A DNA stretch of 64,000 nucleotides from Vishniacozyma victoriae (GCA_017654735.1 JADPYG010000092.1:1-64000); one strand, 5' to 3'; positions 34,590 to 45,700 are shown, counted from the first letter of the stretch. A program made the numbers and translations. Notes: generated by a model from the letters alone, not told the origin.

Positions 34590-34708
34590 TTTCATATTAG
34601 ACTAGATCGAGATATTAGAATGCCGAACCGACTCCACATTGCATGTATGTACGTATTGTCAGAAGTTGGGGCAGTCAAGGAGCGATCGTGATACAGCTGC
34701 ATCAAGAA

Positions 34709-36238
34709 CTACAACCCCAATCTACGTTTTATTATATCTACAACCACCTTTCTCGTTTCCTGCGCCTCCGTCCCCAACATCGGCTTCGCTAGCTCCTCCC
34801 TTTCGGTACCGGACAAGGCGACCTTCTCATAAAGCCCGAAAAAGCAGTCGTCTCCTCCCACTTCATTCTTGACTTTCTTCACGCGTTTCAGCGCTTCCCC
34901 ATACATCTCCTCGAACTGGCTTGGAGAATGCCATGTCTGAGCATATAGCATTGAGCGGCCACCGTACTCGAGGAGAAGATCGATGATGCGGGAATGTACT
35001 TGTTGAGGATCGAAAGGGAATTTACGGGGTCGACCATATATCCCCACATTGATGAACGATCCGCGTTTCTCGGAGTAGTGACTTGCCAGTACCTGGGGTG
35101 TGGATGCCCCCTTGATCGGACATAACCATAATGGATAAATTCCGATATCCTTATCCTCCGCCTCCAGAAACTCCGCCGCCCGGTCGGCGGGAACATAACA
35201 ATCCTGAATGATCCGCATCCTTCCGAGATCATTCAAGTTCCCAGAATGGAGTACCGCAAACAAGTGTTTTGTATCGAGGAATGCCCCTATCAAGAATCGG
35301 GTAATGATGTTGTCTCCTCCCATCATATCGAGGACGTAGTCTGCCATCCAGAATGAACCGTAATTGTATCGGAAACAGTAGTCATAGTATGGAACCGTGA
35401 TCTGAGATGAGGTTTGGATCGTTTTGTAATACCATTTATCCCAATGTCGAGTAAACTGGCGGATAGGTGATTTTGCCGAGTTGGTATGTCTGCCTCTGAC
35501 GATGAGTATCTCGTTGGAAGAGTAAGCAATTCCTTCGATTGTATCTGATCTTCCGTCCTGTGAGGCCGATTTCAGGGCTTCGACTGCATCCTGGAAATTG
35601 TTGTACTTCGTTGCCGTTAGGGACACGTATTTGGGAGCTGGCGCGATTTTGAGCTTGATCTTGGTCATCAATGCGCAAGTGTTGTAGCTCGCCGATATAG
35701 CGTAGAATAGGTCCGGATCGGCTTCGGATGAACAAACACGCAATTCTGGCGCAAGACATTCAATCTCGAGAACGGTGTCGCTGACTTGACCATGTCGATG
35801 ACTTGAGCTCTCTAGTCCTCCACCTGCGATGGCGCCGCCAACGGTAATCCCCGGTAGCTCCGGTATAACCAACGTCGTCATTCCCACCTTGAGGAGTTCT
35901 CGAAGGAGATCGCCGAAAGAAACGCTGGGCTCGCAGATCACGAATTGGGCTGACGTGTCGACTTCGATAATGTGGTTGAAAGAAGAGAGATCGACGGGGA
36001 AGTATGTAGGATCATTCTTGTGGGTTGCGTTTCGGATGGTGTTGGATTGTAGGGTACGACGATGGAGCGAGATCTTTGATCCGGCAGGTCGAGATTCGAG
36101 TGTCGAAAGTACTCGAGACAGGCGATGCTCGTGATCAGCTTTCGTGCAGTTAATCGACGATCTTGTGTCTAGGTTGTAGTAGTACACTGCAATGCCCAGG
36201 ACTAATCCTGCGACTACTATCTCCAGTGACGAACTCAT
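34709..36238 (-). CDS. DHCR24/Diminuto-like FAD-dependent sterol reductase
   Basis: Single exon, 509 residues, the size of DHCR24. Residues 7-23 form an N-terminal TM anchor. The FAD-binding (PCMH/PF01565) domain shows the ITVGGAIAGGGLESSSHRHG loop, which in DHCR24 reads very similarly (GIESSSH), followed by DPDLFYAISASYNTCAL and APAPKYVSLT. The C-terminal half has RHWDKWYYKT and YCFRYNYGSFWMADYV, again DHCR24-like. DHCR24 reduces the C24-C25 double bond of sterol side chains with NADPH. Fungi making ergosterol usually reduce C24(28) with the unrelated ERG4, so the role here is open; alkene reduction of another sterol or isoprenoid is plausible. Confidence 0.8.
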   Translation of the reverse strand: MSSSLEIVVAGLVLGIAVYYYNLDTRSSINCTKADHEHRLSRVLSTLESRPAGSKISLHRRTLQSNTIRNATHKNDPTYFPVDLSSFNHIIEVDTSAQFVICEPSVSFGDLLRELLKVGMTTLVIPELPGITVGGAIAGGGLESSSHRHGQVSDTVLEIECLAPELRVCSSEADPDLFYAISASYNTCALMTKIKLKIAPAPKYVSLTATKYNNFQDAVEALKSASQDGRSDTIEGIAYSSNEILIVRGRHTNSAKSPIRQFTRHWDKWYYKTIQTSSQITVPYYDYCFRYNYGSFWMADYVLDMMGGDNIITRFLIGAFLDTKHLFAVLHSGNLNDLGRMRIIQDCYVPADRAAEFLEAEDKDIGIYPLWLCPIKGASTPQVLASHYSEKRGSFINVGIYGRPRKFPFDPQQVHSRIIDLLLEYGGRSMLYAQTWHSPSQFEEMYGEALKRVKKVKNEVGGDDCFFGLYEKVALSGTEREELAKPMLGTEAQETRKVVVDIIKRRLGL

Positions 36239-36603
36239 ATCTTTGCTTCTAGGTTGTTAGCGGCATGTGTGTGAAAGGTAAGTTGTTTGATGACGCGAAA
36301 CACAGGTCATTCGAAATTGGTGATGTCCAGGCACGTTGACCACAATCTCCGCTTTGATCAGCGGGACTGATACCTCATGTCTACATGTACGTATAACCCG
36401 AACCCGTGTGTTTAGCATCAAATGCATACAGTATGTCTGGTAACATGCTCGGAAGCTAGCGGCATCCAGCAAGAGAGCCTTGCCAAAAGCAACCTGTCAC
36501 AAAGCACATGTACTCGGCGTTAGCAGCCTCTAATGACGTAACCATCCGATAAGATAAGTTCGGATGAGCTCGATCGTCATCATACATTATCATTCCTATC
36601 ACC
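36239..36603. promoter_or_regulatory. Divergent promoter, DHCR24-like / small membrane protein
   Basis: 365 bp between two start codons on opposite strands. At 36544-36558 the sequence reads ATCCGATAAGATAAG, two overlapping GATAAG cores about 50 bp upstream of the small membrane protein start; the first differs by one base from the iron-GATA consensus. No gene in the gap. Confidence 0.45.
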
Positions 36604-37104
36604 ATGTCTTACAAATCAGCTTGGTCAAACCCGACCATCGAGCTCGATCCTGGAAACGACGGCTCAACCGTTCGGAAAGCATTCTTACTCGAATCCTTTC
36701 TCAACCTCGGTACAATCCCGTTAATTACCCATCCGCGAACTATCCTCCCGTACCTCCTAGCCCACCCGAACCAAATCAATTCAACTACCATCTTCTTTGC
36801 TCGTCTATTCGGAATTATCGTGGTCGCTGCCCTCACACCTGGATTATGGGCTGGAGCAAGGAATACTAGGAACGGGATTGAAAGTAGGAGCGTGATGTAC
36901 ATTACTTTGGGAGGTGCTGAGGTTGTTTTGATTCCGATGTTGATGAATGAGGTTATGAAGGGCGGAGAACGTAATGCAGTGCTTGGATACTGGACAGCTT
37001 TGATGGGAGTCTTGAGTGTGACGCCTCCTCTGCTTTGGAGGATCTGGGTGTTGTTTGTCAAGCCGGAGATGCTGGGGAGGTACAGGGAGGTGAAGGGAGA
37101 GTGA
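36604..37104 (+). CDS. Small multi-pass membrane protein of unknown function
   Basis: Intronless, 166 residues. Four hydrophobic segments are visible, roughly at residues 26-50, 61-82, 96-115 and 123-150. Motifs include TIPLITHPR after TM1, TPGLWAGARNTRNG after TM2 and a short basic/acidic tail. I do not recognise a named family. The layout (four helices, an Arg-rich loop between helices 2 and 3, aromatic closing helix) resembles the 48221-48874 protein of this window, so the two may be distant relatives. It shares a promoter with the DHCR24-like flavoprotein. Confidence 0.7.
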   Translation: MSYKSAWSNPTIELDPGNDGSTVRKAFLLESFLNLGTIPLITHPRTILPYLLAHPNQINSTTIFFARLFGIIVVAALTPGLWAGARNTRNGIESRSVMYITLGGAEVVLIPMLMNEVMKGGERNAVLGYWTALMGVLSVTPPLLWRIWVLFVKPEMLGRYREVKGE

Positions 37105-37186
37105 TTGTATTATCGAGCCTAGTACGTACAGTCCACTCCGCAGTGTGGTATATGCATTGCAGTAGCCACGAACACGTCATTTACAA

Positions 37187-38605
37187 TCACTTCGTCTTCT
37201 TCCCCTCGATACCAGCCAGTATCGCCTCAAGCGTGTCTGCTCCAAGAGCATGTTGAGCCCCGACACAAGCCAGCCCAACAATGTCCCCGATATTATACCT
37301 CATAGCCTCTTCGTATCGTCCGATCGTCTCTACATCCCATCCGCCTCCATCTGTCTCCTGTCTCGTAGAATCCGCGAGGATCTGGCCAAGGAGAGCAGCA
37401 TCGTACATTGCCGCATTCGCTCCCTGTCCTCCAGTAGGCGGCATACAATGGACCGCATCCCCCAAGACCGTTACTCGTGAGTTTGCGTCCCAGGTGGGTG
37501 GATGATCCGGGTCGGAGGATGATACTCGCAGAACGGCCGTTTCAAAGACTGCTTGCTTCTCGAATACCACTCTTATGCTCGGATTCCAATGTTTGGTGAA
37601 ATCGATCGATACGTCGGCGACTTGCTGTCCGGTCAACGTTAATAAACGCTGATCATCGTCAAGAAAGCCTCCTTTCCGAGTCGTCAATGCCCAAAAGATG
37701 TAATTCTCGGTTGCAGAGGGATCGGGAAATCGCATCGTCTCGAGGACCAACGTCACTTTATCTCCATCGGCTGTTCTATCCGTGACGAATGAAATCCCCT
37801 TCCTTAGCGTGATATGTAGTGCTCCCTCGACATCGGCCGACAGCGGTGTTTTACCATAGATGATCCGTAAACCCAAATCGAGGGGGCCAGCGCTATCTCC
37901 TATGAGCTGAGCAGCTACTTTCGACTTGATACCGTCCGCTCCTACTAATAAAGATCCAATAGCAGTGGTGCCATTTGCGAACTTGGCGACTACTCCGTCT
38001 GGAGTAATGGAGTAGGATTCGATTGCCGAGTCGTACGTGATGGAATCCTCTTGCGAGGCTAGTAGGATGGATCGTAAAACCCTTCGATCCACCTGATAGT
38101 GCTTATTACCAGCCTCTGGAAGTCTGAAAGGTGTGAGTTGTGTCGAGACTGTTGTCAGCATACCATCTAACGCGGGTATCTCACTCCATGACCATAACCA
38201 TCCTTTCCATTTCCCTTTCTCCCATCGTTTCGACAGGAATCGGTAAATCAGTGCAAAGATCATCGGTAGCCCCCCCGATCCAAGCAGACCTAGAATCCCC
38301 CTCTGTAGTACCTTCCCACTTGGGCCATCTATCCGCCCTCCTACTGGATTCGATGCGGCGCAAGTTTCCTCAAATCTCTGAAAAGTCTTGGCGTCAAGAG
38401 CGCTTCTCAAGCCGTTTGCCCCTCCTTCATCGATACTCACTCTGTATCCTTGTGCTCGCTGAGAGGCTGCGGAATCTCGTTCGTATATAGCGTAGGGGAT
38501 GTGATGTTTGGCGAGCGAGTGAGCTAGAGTGAGACCGCCGAGACCACTGCCGATAATCAAAACAGGTAGTTGAGTGGAGCAACTTATGGTAGAAAGCTTG
38601 GGCAT
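37187..38605 (-). CDS. FAD-dependent monooxygenase (aromatic hydroxylase family)
   Basis: Single exon, about 472 residues. VLIIGSGLGGLTLAHSLAKH near the start is the GxGxxG Rossmann loop binding FAD-AMP; LLVGADGIKSKV is the DG motif; RVTVLGDAVHCMPPTGGQGAN is the GD motif contacting the FAD ribityl chain. This is the class A flavoprotein monooxygenase (FAD_binding_3) layout used in salicylate- and other aromatic-hydroxylases. The ATG at 38605 (MPKLSTISCST) was preferred over 38722, because the additional 39 residues precede the usual family start. Three overlapping CGG-Nn-CCG motifs lie about 140-165 bp upstream. Confidence 0.85.
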   Translation of the reverse strand: MPKLSTISCSTQLPVLIIGSGLGGLTLAHSLAKHHIPYAIYERDSAASQRAQGYRVSIDEGGANGLRSALDAKTFQRFEETCAASNPVGGRIDGPSGKVLQRGILGLLGSGGLPMIFALIYRFLSKRWEKGKWKGWLWSWSEIPALDGMLTTVSTQLTPFRLPEAGNKHYQVDRRVLRSILLASQEDSITYDSAIESYSITPDGVVAKFANGTTAIGSLLVGADGIKSKVAAQLIGDSAGPLDLGLRIIYGKTPLSADVEGALHITLRKGISFVTDRTADGDKVTLVLETMRFPDPSATENYIFWALTTRKGGFLDDDQRLLTLTGQQVADVSIDFTKHWNPSIRVVFEKQAVFETAVLRVSSSDPDHPPTWDANSRVTVLGDAVHCMPPTGGQGANAAMYDAALLGQILADSTRQETDGGGWDVETIGRYEEAMRYNIGDIVGLACVGAQHALGADTLEAILAGIEGKKTK

Positions 38606-38746
38606 CTCTTCACTATATTTATGGTGGTTGGACAGTCGAAGAAGATGCCATGGATGGGAGTAATAATGGTCATTGAATGAACGCAGGATACAAGATATGG
38701 GCGCGAGATAAGGGATCCGCATGTGGATTAGCTATTTATAGCGGTT

Positions 38747-38770
38747 CGGTGACCGGTGACCGGCTGACCG
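38747..38770. promoter_or_regulatory. Cluster of overlapping CGG/CCG inverted triplets
   Basis: CGGTGACCG occurs twice, overlapping by two bases (38747-38755 and 38754-38762), followed by CGGCTGACCG (38761-38770). CGG-N3-CCG and CGG-N4-CCG are typical half-site layouts of Zn2Cys6 regulators. A TATTTATA sequence lies just inside, at about 38733-38740, so the order is operator, TATA-like box, monooxygenase start. Confidence 0.5.
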
Positions 38771-38954
38771 AGTCACTGGATAGGATTGACATTGCAGTCG
38801 TGATCTATAAGAGCCATGGGGGTGTAGAAAGTACGTGACAGCACACGCGAAGGGCTACGTATGCATACATAAATGATATACATATATGGACATATAGATA
38901 TGCGGGTTTATTCAATGATTACTCATCTCACCCTTCAGAACGTCTTCCTCCTAC

Positions 38955-40260
38955 CTACTCGGTGCAGTCAAGGTTGATATCCAAGGTGTTCAATACATAA
39001 CTGCTGTAGACGCTGAAAGTCACACCGCTCTGCTTGGCTGGACATACTGTGGTACGACTATCGTATTCGACTCGAATCTGGGGTTTGCCGGCATCAAGCA
39101 TAGAGTCGTAGATGCCGCATTCGTTGTACTGTGTCTAATTGGTCAGTGGACATCGAAAAAGTTCTCTCCTAGAATTTCACTCACACAAGCTTCAATGACA
39201 TTAAAGTCAAAGAGACGGCCTAGTTCTTGCTGATATTTACCAGGTTTCCCTTTCAACTCGAGCATGTTTCCAGCGTTCTTGAGTCCGATTGCCATACCCT
39301 GATCATGAGCCTCGTCGGCCCACCACCTGACCATCAGTGTTGCCTTACTCATGAACTTGTCTTAGACTCACTTGAGGTAATTGAACTGGTCCTCCTCGGT
39401 CAAGCCGTGAGGGATAACCTTTTTGCCGTCGGAATGAAGAACCTCGTTTGCATAACCATCCATGTTATCGGGGTCGACAGCGTCACATCCCTTGTCCTTT
39501 GCAGTTTTGATACGAGCAGACATGATCTCGCGTATATTCTCGACACAAGAAGGGGTCTTGATATCGAGCCACCATTCATTCCACTGTTCGTCCGGGTACG
39601 TTTCCGGATCATACATTTTGTTATCGTTGTTGGGACAGATCCCAGACTCGAGTTCCGTAGTTCCTGCACCACAGAAACAAGCAGGGAGAAAGTCAGACGC
39701 GTCGTCCCTGTTTCGTATCAGCTCATTTGTTCACTGGACGCACTACACATAGTCAGAAAGACTCACCTCCACGGCTCCCAAGTTCCAGCCGAAATGTAGC
39801 AAGCTACCTTTTTGCCGTCGTCTGGACTCTGTCAGCAATACATATCGAAACAAAACCCCTTGAATGGGGGTGTCACGTACTTTTGTACTCTGCGCTACAT
39901 GGTCAGCATCACCCAAACAAGCGCGAATGGACATACATCTCTTCAGCGGTATGACCTTCCATATCAACAATATAGACATTTTTGTTTAACTGAAGTCCGG
40001 TACGAGTTTCGACGATAGGATGTTCAATGGCGATTCTGTCGGCATCGTAGAGAAAAGTGTCGGCATGAGTGGGCTTCCACCAGGTTGCAGCCTGAATCTA
40101 TCAGCTTGAATACTTGACATTGGGGGGCTGGAGTTTGGGCCAGGCGTGATGGAGATATCAGGCGAGTTGGAGATATAAACAGTGAGGTGAAGGAACGGAA
40201 GCTTACAGCAGCGACATTGGTTGCAGGAAGAATAGCGAGGAGAGGAATGAAGAAGTACAT
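38955..40260 (-). CDS. GH114 endo-alpha-1,4-polygalactosaminidase-like secreted glycosidase
   Basis: Multi-exon gene, about 300 residues. Residues 1-20 form a clear secretion signal (FFIPLLAILPATNVAAV). The mature part has the ACYISAGTWEPWR strand with the conserved Glu, and the DAVDPDNMDGY strand, both GH114 signatures of the TIM barrel, followed by AIGLKNAG and FNVIEAC. Characterised GH114 enzymes cleave alpha-1,4-galactosamine stretches of the fungal exopolysaccharide galactosaminogalactan. In a basidiomycete yeast the substrate is unknown; a wall or biofilm polymer of another fungus is possible. Confidence 0.85.
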
Positions 40261-41424
40261 AATGATATGTTGATCGATCAGGCTTGTGATATAATGGATA
40301 GAATGGGTGCGGGCAATTACGGTGTTATAGCCAGGTGAAGTGGGGAAAAGTTGAGGATGAAGATCAAGCTCAGGTATGATACTCGATCATATATGAATTT
40401 TGATCTAAGCGCACCTAATTGCCTATATCCCCTCTATTGCGAACATTAGTCCGATTTCATGACCCTCAAACGCCAAAGATGCGGTTGGGGGGTTTCGCAT
40501 GAATCCGGGGTTGTAGGCACCGCCGATAATTCCTTCGGCATGCGAGCCGCCTTGCTGCGGTCCTTCAGATGAGACAAGGGTTCTCCCTGATATGTTGAGA
40601 GCCTCTGACCTGTGTTGCAAGTTTGTTTCATGGAGCAGGTCATACGTTACAAGGGCTCATCAGGGAGAATTAGGTCGATTCAGGCACCGGACCGATTTGT
40701 CGAATCGACCTCTGACTCCACCTCGACCACTTCCGTCGGGTCATTTCTGTCGGCTTACACTTAAGCGCCCAGGTCCATGAGCACTTGGACGAGCTTAAAC
40801 CTTGTGGATTTCCTGCAGGTTGCCAAGCCACTTGATCGAAGGTGTGTAGTGGGGTGCCCAGATCGTATGAGACCAGGTTTTAGGCCAAGTTTCACTAGCT
40901 GAACTTTGATGCGCCCTTCTGCGACATCTGCGACATGATCAGGACCTGGGGACCTCATCGCGCAGTACGCCGCCCCACTTGACTTGTCGCTTGCGAATCT
41001 TGGCGCCGCTTTGACCGTAGCGTATGGCAGGGGAACAGACCAAGCATGTCACTACACCAGTCAATAGCCCAAGCCAAGGTAGCACGAGGTGATTGTCAAG
41101 GTGTCTGCGGTCCGGGTTTCATCACTCGTCTCGCTATCCCTGCGCGAGGATAGACGATGACCGTTGAGTGACAAGCACTTTATGCATGCCGCACTTGCTA
41201 GCGAATGATTACGGAAGACGTACATGAGCCTCCTGGTTTGAGACCGCATCCTACCCACAGATCGTGTTTGGGATACGAGCTTCATCGAAGGTGCGAGCTG
41301 GGTTCTGGCACGTCCCACTGACCCACTACCAGTGGTGCACATCAGCCCAGGGTTGAGCCGAGACGAAGCGTAATTCCGCTTCCTTCGGTGATCGGCGATC
41401 GACCGGTCGAGCTCGTGATGAAAA
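40261..41424. other. 1.2-kb intergenic region
   Basis: Contains the GH114 promoter and the 3' end of the Zn2Cys6 gene. Only short unrelated frames occur on both strands. Nothing distinct was recognised. Confidence 0.35.
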
Positions 41425-43969
41425 TCACGTGTCCAACAACCCCATCTCTTCCAGGAACTGCATCTCAGCCGTGTCCTGACAAATAGAAGAGGTACTCACG
41501 GCATTGACGTCGAAGTCCCCTAAGTTTCCTAGCCCTATATCCTGATTCGCACCCATCTGGGCATGGCTCCAAGCAGGGTCAATGAGCATTTCGGCGATAG
41601 GAATCTGCATCGGCATTGGCTGGAGGTGACCGGTCGGGCCGGCGTGGGTATCATGAGGACGATAGTCGGGGGGAGGGTTACCATTCACTGGTGAAGCGTG
41701 GGTAGTTTGTCGGTTAAACCAATTGCCATTTCCAAGCGAAGCTTGGGCGATTCCTGGCGTACTGCTCTCGCTCCGGTCGGATCTTCGGAATGTCTTTCGA
41801 GCTGAAAGTAGATCCATATCTTCCGAGTCATCTTCCAATCCTCTCCCTCCTAGCCTGATCGCTTCTCTACCGATGTTTGCTAGCCGTTGTAATTGAGCCT
41901 ATTATCAGCAGAGTCAAATGGTTGACTTACTGTTTCATCTCTCCCAGCAATCTGGAACAGGGCGATTCCGCTATCCAACTCCGACATGACTGCTGGGGCC
42001 AACTCACCTCTCGGTGCCCTTATTACACATGCTGCAAGACATGCGCAAGCGCTAAACAAATGGAAAAAGAAATGCCATCTCCGGTTGATTTGTTGGTCGT
42101 GTAGAGCTAGCATACTCCTCACTAGCCCAATCAATGTTCGGCATGATTCGAGGCAATTGATGAATGACCGTGATTGAGGTGATTGAAGTGGTTCGTTTGG
42201 GTATTCCTTGAGAGCTCGAACGAACCAGCCTCTATGTAATGCCATTCGAGCTTCGGTCAAATACATCAATAACATATTTCTCCGGAACGCGAGTCGTTTC
42301 CGAGAAGGGTCGGTGAGGTCGTATAAAGATGGCGCAACACCTGGGCTAAGGTGCGGAGGTAGTGATCGCTCGTATTGATCTAACGACTCGTCTATCTCGA
42401 TGACATCTGTATATGGCGATGGCATGATCCGGATTTGCCTTTCATTGATCCTCGACCATATTCGAGTGAGAGTATAAGCCATTCGATGGAATCGGGTTTC
42501 ATCACCATCATCCGGTAAATCGCAGTCGATAGAGTGATCCGCAATACATTGCCCTCGACCAAGAGCGATACTTTGGAGGACATCGTATCCGTGGATCTCC
42601 CAGAATATGATTCGGCGCTCAGTAGCGTCTCCAACAGGTAAATCCCAATGAGCGGGATTACGATGTAATCCAATCGCTTCCACTATTGCCATTCCTGCTC
42701 TCAAGTATGGCCATCCGATCTCCCCACCTGCCGTATCTTTCCGACCATTCATCACGAATGTAACGTATAGATAACAGATCTGGACCAATGTGACGGAATG
42801 TGACATGTCGAGGGCGAGAGATTGACGAGCGGCAGTGATGTATGCGTAAGTGAGCTCTTCGGCGGTTTGGGAGTGGGTTGTATCCATGACTGTCCCAAGG
42901 GCTAAGACGAGGAATAGAACGGTGAGATGTTGAGAGGGTGGTGGGGTGGAAGAGTGGTAAATTGGGTCGATGTATTTGACTTGAAACCCTGACGAGGGGA
43001 CGATATTGGTGAACCAGCCGAAGGTCTGCTCTTTAAGCCTCTTGTCCCAAGGTTTAAAGAGAGAGGGGTAAAGGGGGCAGGAGGGTAGCAGAACTTGAAC
43101 CCATGTCAAGGAAGTCTGAAGGACTCACCCGGTAGTACAAATCCACAAGCTCCCTGGCATCATCTTCTAAAGGTAAATAAGTCATCAAGATCTCTTCAAC
43201 ATTCATCTGTGCCATTCCAGCGTACCCCCTTGCTTGTCCAGCATTAGGTGTAGGTAAATCGAACAAGGGCGGAGGAATCGGTGTCGAAGTGGATTGAGGT
43301 TGTCGGTTCGTATTTGAGCGTTTCTACCATTAGCATCTACTGTATAAAATTCACAAGCAGTGATATGGACTTACGGTGAGGTAGACTGAACTCGCTGCTC
43401 CGTAGTATTTTGACCGCCCTGGATCCTCTTCCACTACTAGATGAGAGTAGCCTGACAGACTATCTACCGCTCCATCTCCCGACTGCTTCTGGTCCGAGAA
43501 GCCAGGAGCTCCCACACTTGGTCTATGTAGGTGGGTTGGGTCTGAGCTGCTACTCGATGACATATTTGAGGTAGAGAGTAGAGGATGTGATGAGGATGTA
43601 GCTCTCAAAGCTTCTTCTAGGGCGGTAATTCGTCGATGGAGTTCCTTGTCAATTGAGCTAGGTTTCTGGCTGAAGGGTATACTTACTTCGGTACCAGCTA
43701 GCACTCTCTGACCTCGGATCCCGTCACTCAGTTCCCCGTTTGGACATATACTATCGCATCAACCAGCAATCTTCCTCGAAAGACAAGCAGGGTGATACAG
43801 GACTTACTTCTCAAGACCCCTCTTAATACAATGGGCACAAGGGAATTTGAGGTCACATTTGACTTTCAAGCGGCGACACTCTGCGCCTACCATCAGCTCA
43901 GCACCCCCTACTCATCGGAAGTGACATGAACATACAGCTTATAGTCTTACCGGAGCGGGAACGGTGCAT
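41425..43969 (-). CDS. Zn2Cys6 transcription factor with fungal-specific regulatory domain
   Basis: Multi-exon regulator. The start at 43969 reads MHRSRSGKTIS and, after splicing with donor GTATGT, joins to CAECRRLKVKC...CAHCIKRGL...C, giving all six zinc-binding Cys with C-x2-C-x6-C-x5-C-x2-C-x8-C spacing. Using the earlier GTAAGA donor instead would lose the first Cys, so the later donor is chosen. A Ser-rich linker and a likely coiled coil (ITALEEAL) follow. The large exon at 41880-43109 is the fungal_trans domain (PF04082; YLRAGMAIVEAIGLHRNP and RRIIFWEIHGYD), and the C-terminus is a Pro/Gln-rich activation-type tail ending EEMGLLDT. It may control the neighbouring GH114, amadoriase or MFS genes. 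Confidence 0.88.
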
Positions 43970-44104
43970 TTCTGCAAGGTAGATGTGAGAAGATAACGAC
44001 AACACCGCGATAACGGATCAGCGGAATGACCGGACCGGCGATGTCCGCCGTTGTTTTGGGGGTTTTGGTATATCGTATCATGTATCATGCATACAATATC
44101 TTGG

Positions 44105-45700
44105 CTAGAGTTGAGAGCGGATTCGGACGCTATCTAGTGACTTCGCCAGACTATCTACTCTAAAGTCATTGTCCTGATCATGATTCCATCCAGGCATATC
44201 CGCCAGGTCTTTCGCCGGAGCCGCCCTTCTGGACTTCAAAGCATCTCCTCCAGGTCTCCAGCGCCATGCGTTCGTCAATTCTTCCGATAGTGTCCCCTCG
44301 ATGAGTTCTACTATATGCTTTCCTATGTTTGGGAGTAACTTGAATGAATGCCTATGTATCAGTCCGATGGTGAATGGTCTTAGAAGGGGACGTACCCGCT
44401 ATCTCCTGTTGCCAAGATGAAATTCTTCCATTTGGGGTGTTCGCAGATCAGAAGCGAAGCATCGGCGGTATCGGTACACCAGCACATTGTCTTGTTGAAG
44501 ATCTCCCGATCCTTGAAACGTGGTAGAAAGGTAGAAATGGCTTTTCGAATACTGACCTCCGAAGCATCTGGATACGTATCAGTAGGGTGTTTGGCGTGAG
44601 ATCGGGGTACTGAGATGGACTTCGAAGAGGTAGATCCGTATGGTTGATGGGGTTTGAACCGAGTGAAACCGGGGAACTCGTCGCAGTACTTGATCACCCC
44701 ATGTCTATCCTCAGCCAATGGGGTTTGGGTAGGACTTACTCGTTGGGCTCGAAAAAGAATCCGATATCTCCATTGTAGACTACTGGGGAATCCTTGAATT
44801 CTTTAGCTTCCTCTGGAGAGAGTTGCATATGGGCATAGACCCATGCCTGCTGATTAGAATTTCGTTCTTGATGTCGGTAGATGAACTTACCTTCGAAACA
44901 CATTGGTCTTCCAGGTCGACTAGGGTAGGGGACCAAGCACCAGCGGCCAAGACGACTTTGTCGGCAAAGTACTGAGTACCGTCTACCGTCTCGATACCCT
45001 CACATGTTGTTCCGTCGGTATCGAACAAGGGGCATTTGAACGCACCAGCACTTCGCGTCAGCTAGTCATAGAAACCAGAGCGAGAGGCCACGTACCCTCC
45101 AAAGCCGAATTTGACACCTCTCTCCTTTAGGTACTCTCCTATACTATTGATAGCTTTGGCAGCAGCCAGCCAGCCCCCATCTTCGCTCCAGATCGCTTTC
45201 CATCCCTACATGTTAGCGAGACCGGATGTCCGATGTATCAAGTGGCCCACCTTGATCTGCTCCCGATCTAGCAGAGGCGCCTTTGCCAGAATCTCATCCT
45301 CATTATCCAGCCATGTCGTGGTGTCCTTCAAATCCGAGTCTGACTCGACCAACGTCTTGAACCCCTCTCTTAATGACTTCAAACTCTCAGGTTGACCCGC
45401 ACAGTCTAGCCTGCCGGTATTATGGAACCAAGGTTTGAACAGCTCGTCATTCCTCCACATATCCCTTGCTTCCAGACTAAGATCTAAATCGACTTTGTTG
45501 CGGACTCGAACGCCCATAATCTTGTTCAAGTCATTACCGGCGGATTGTCTCGATGGTATGGGGTAGGTGTCGAGTACGGTAATGTTAGATGGAGTGTAGT
45601 CGTTACGGAGAAGATGGAGAGCTGTTGAAGATCCCATCGTCCCTCCTCCTCCCACTATGATGACCGAGGTAGTCTCTCTGAAAGTCTTCGTATTTCGCAT
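44105..45700 (-). CDS. Amadoriase (fructosyl-amino-acid oxidase, FAD-dependent)
   Basis: Multi-exon gene, about 470 residues. The N-terminal Rossmann motif IIVGGGGTMGSSTALHLLR binds FAD. YPIPSRQSAGNDLNKIMG, just after it, is highly specific for fungal fructosyl-amine oxidases. Further marks are VVLAAGAWSP, KYCDEFPGFTR and, near the end, ATGDSG joined to HSFKLLPNIGKHIVEL. These enzymes oxidise Amadori products (fructosyl-amino acids) to glucosone, the free amino acid and H2O2, so decaying glycated amines become a nitrogen source. The C-terminal SQL is a possible but weak PTS1 peroxisomal signal. Start at 45700 is preferred; an in-frame ATG at 45733 adds 11 residues. Its promoter is shared with an MFS gene. 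Confidence 0.9.

Noticed and set aside
40423..41342. Short frames in the gap between the GH114 and Zn2Cys6 genes
   Set aside because: Each under 95 residues on mixed strands, no homology, no consistent splicing.
43810..43969. Zn2Cys6 domain missing its first Cys when the GTAAGA donor is used
   Set aside because: A second donor a few bases downstream (GTATGT) restores the first Cys and the correct spacing, so the domain is intact.
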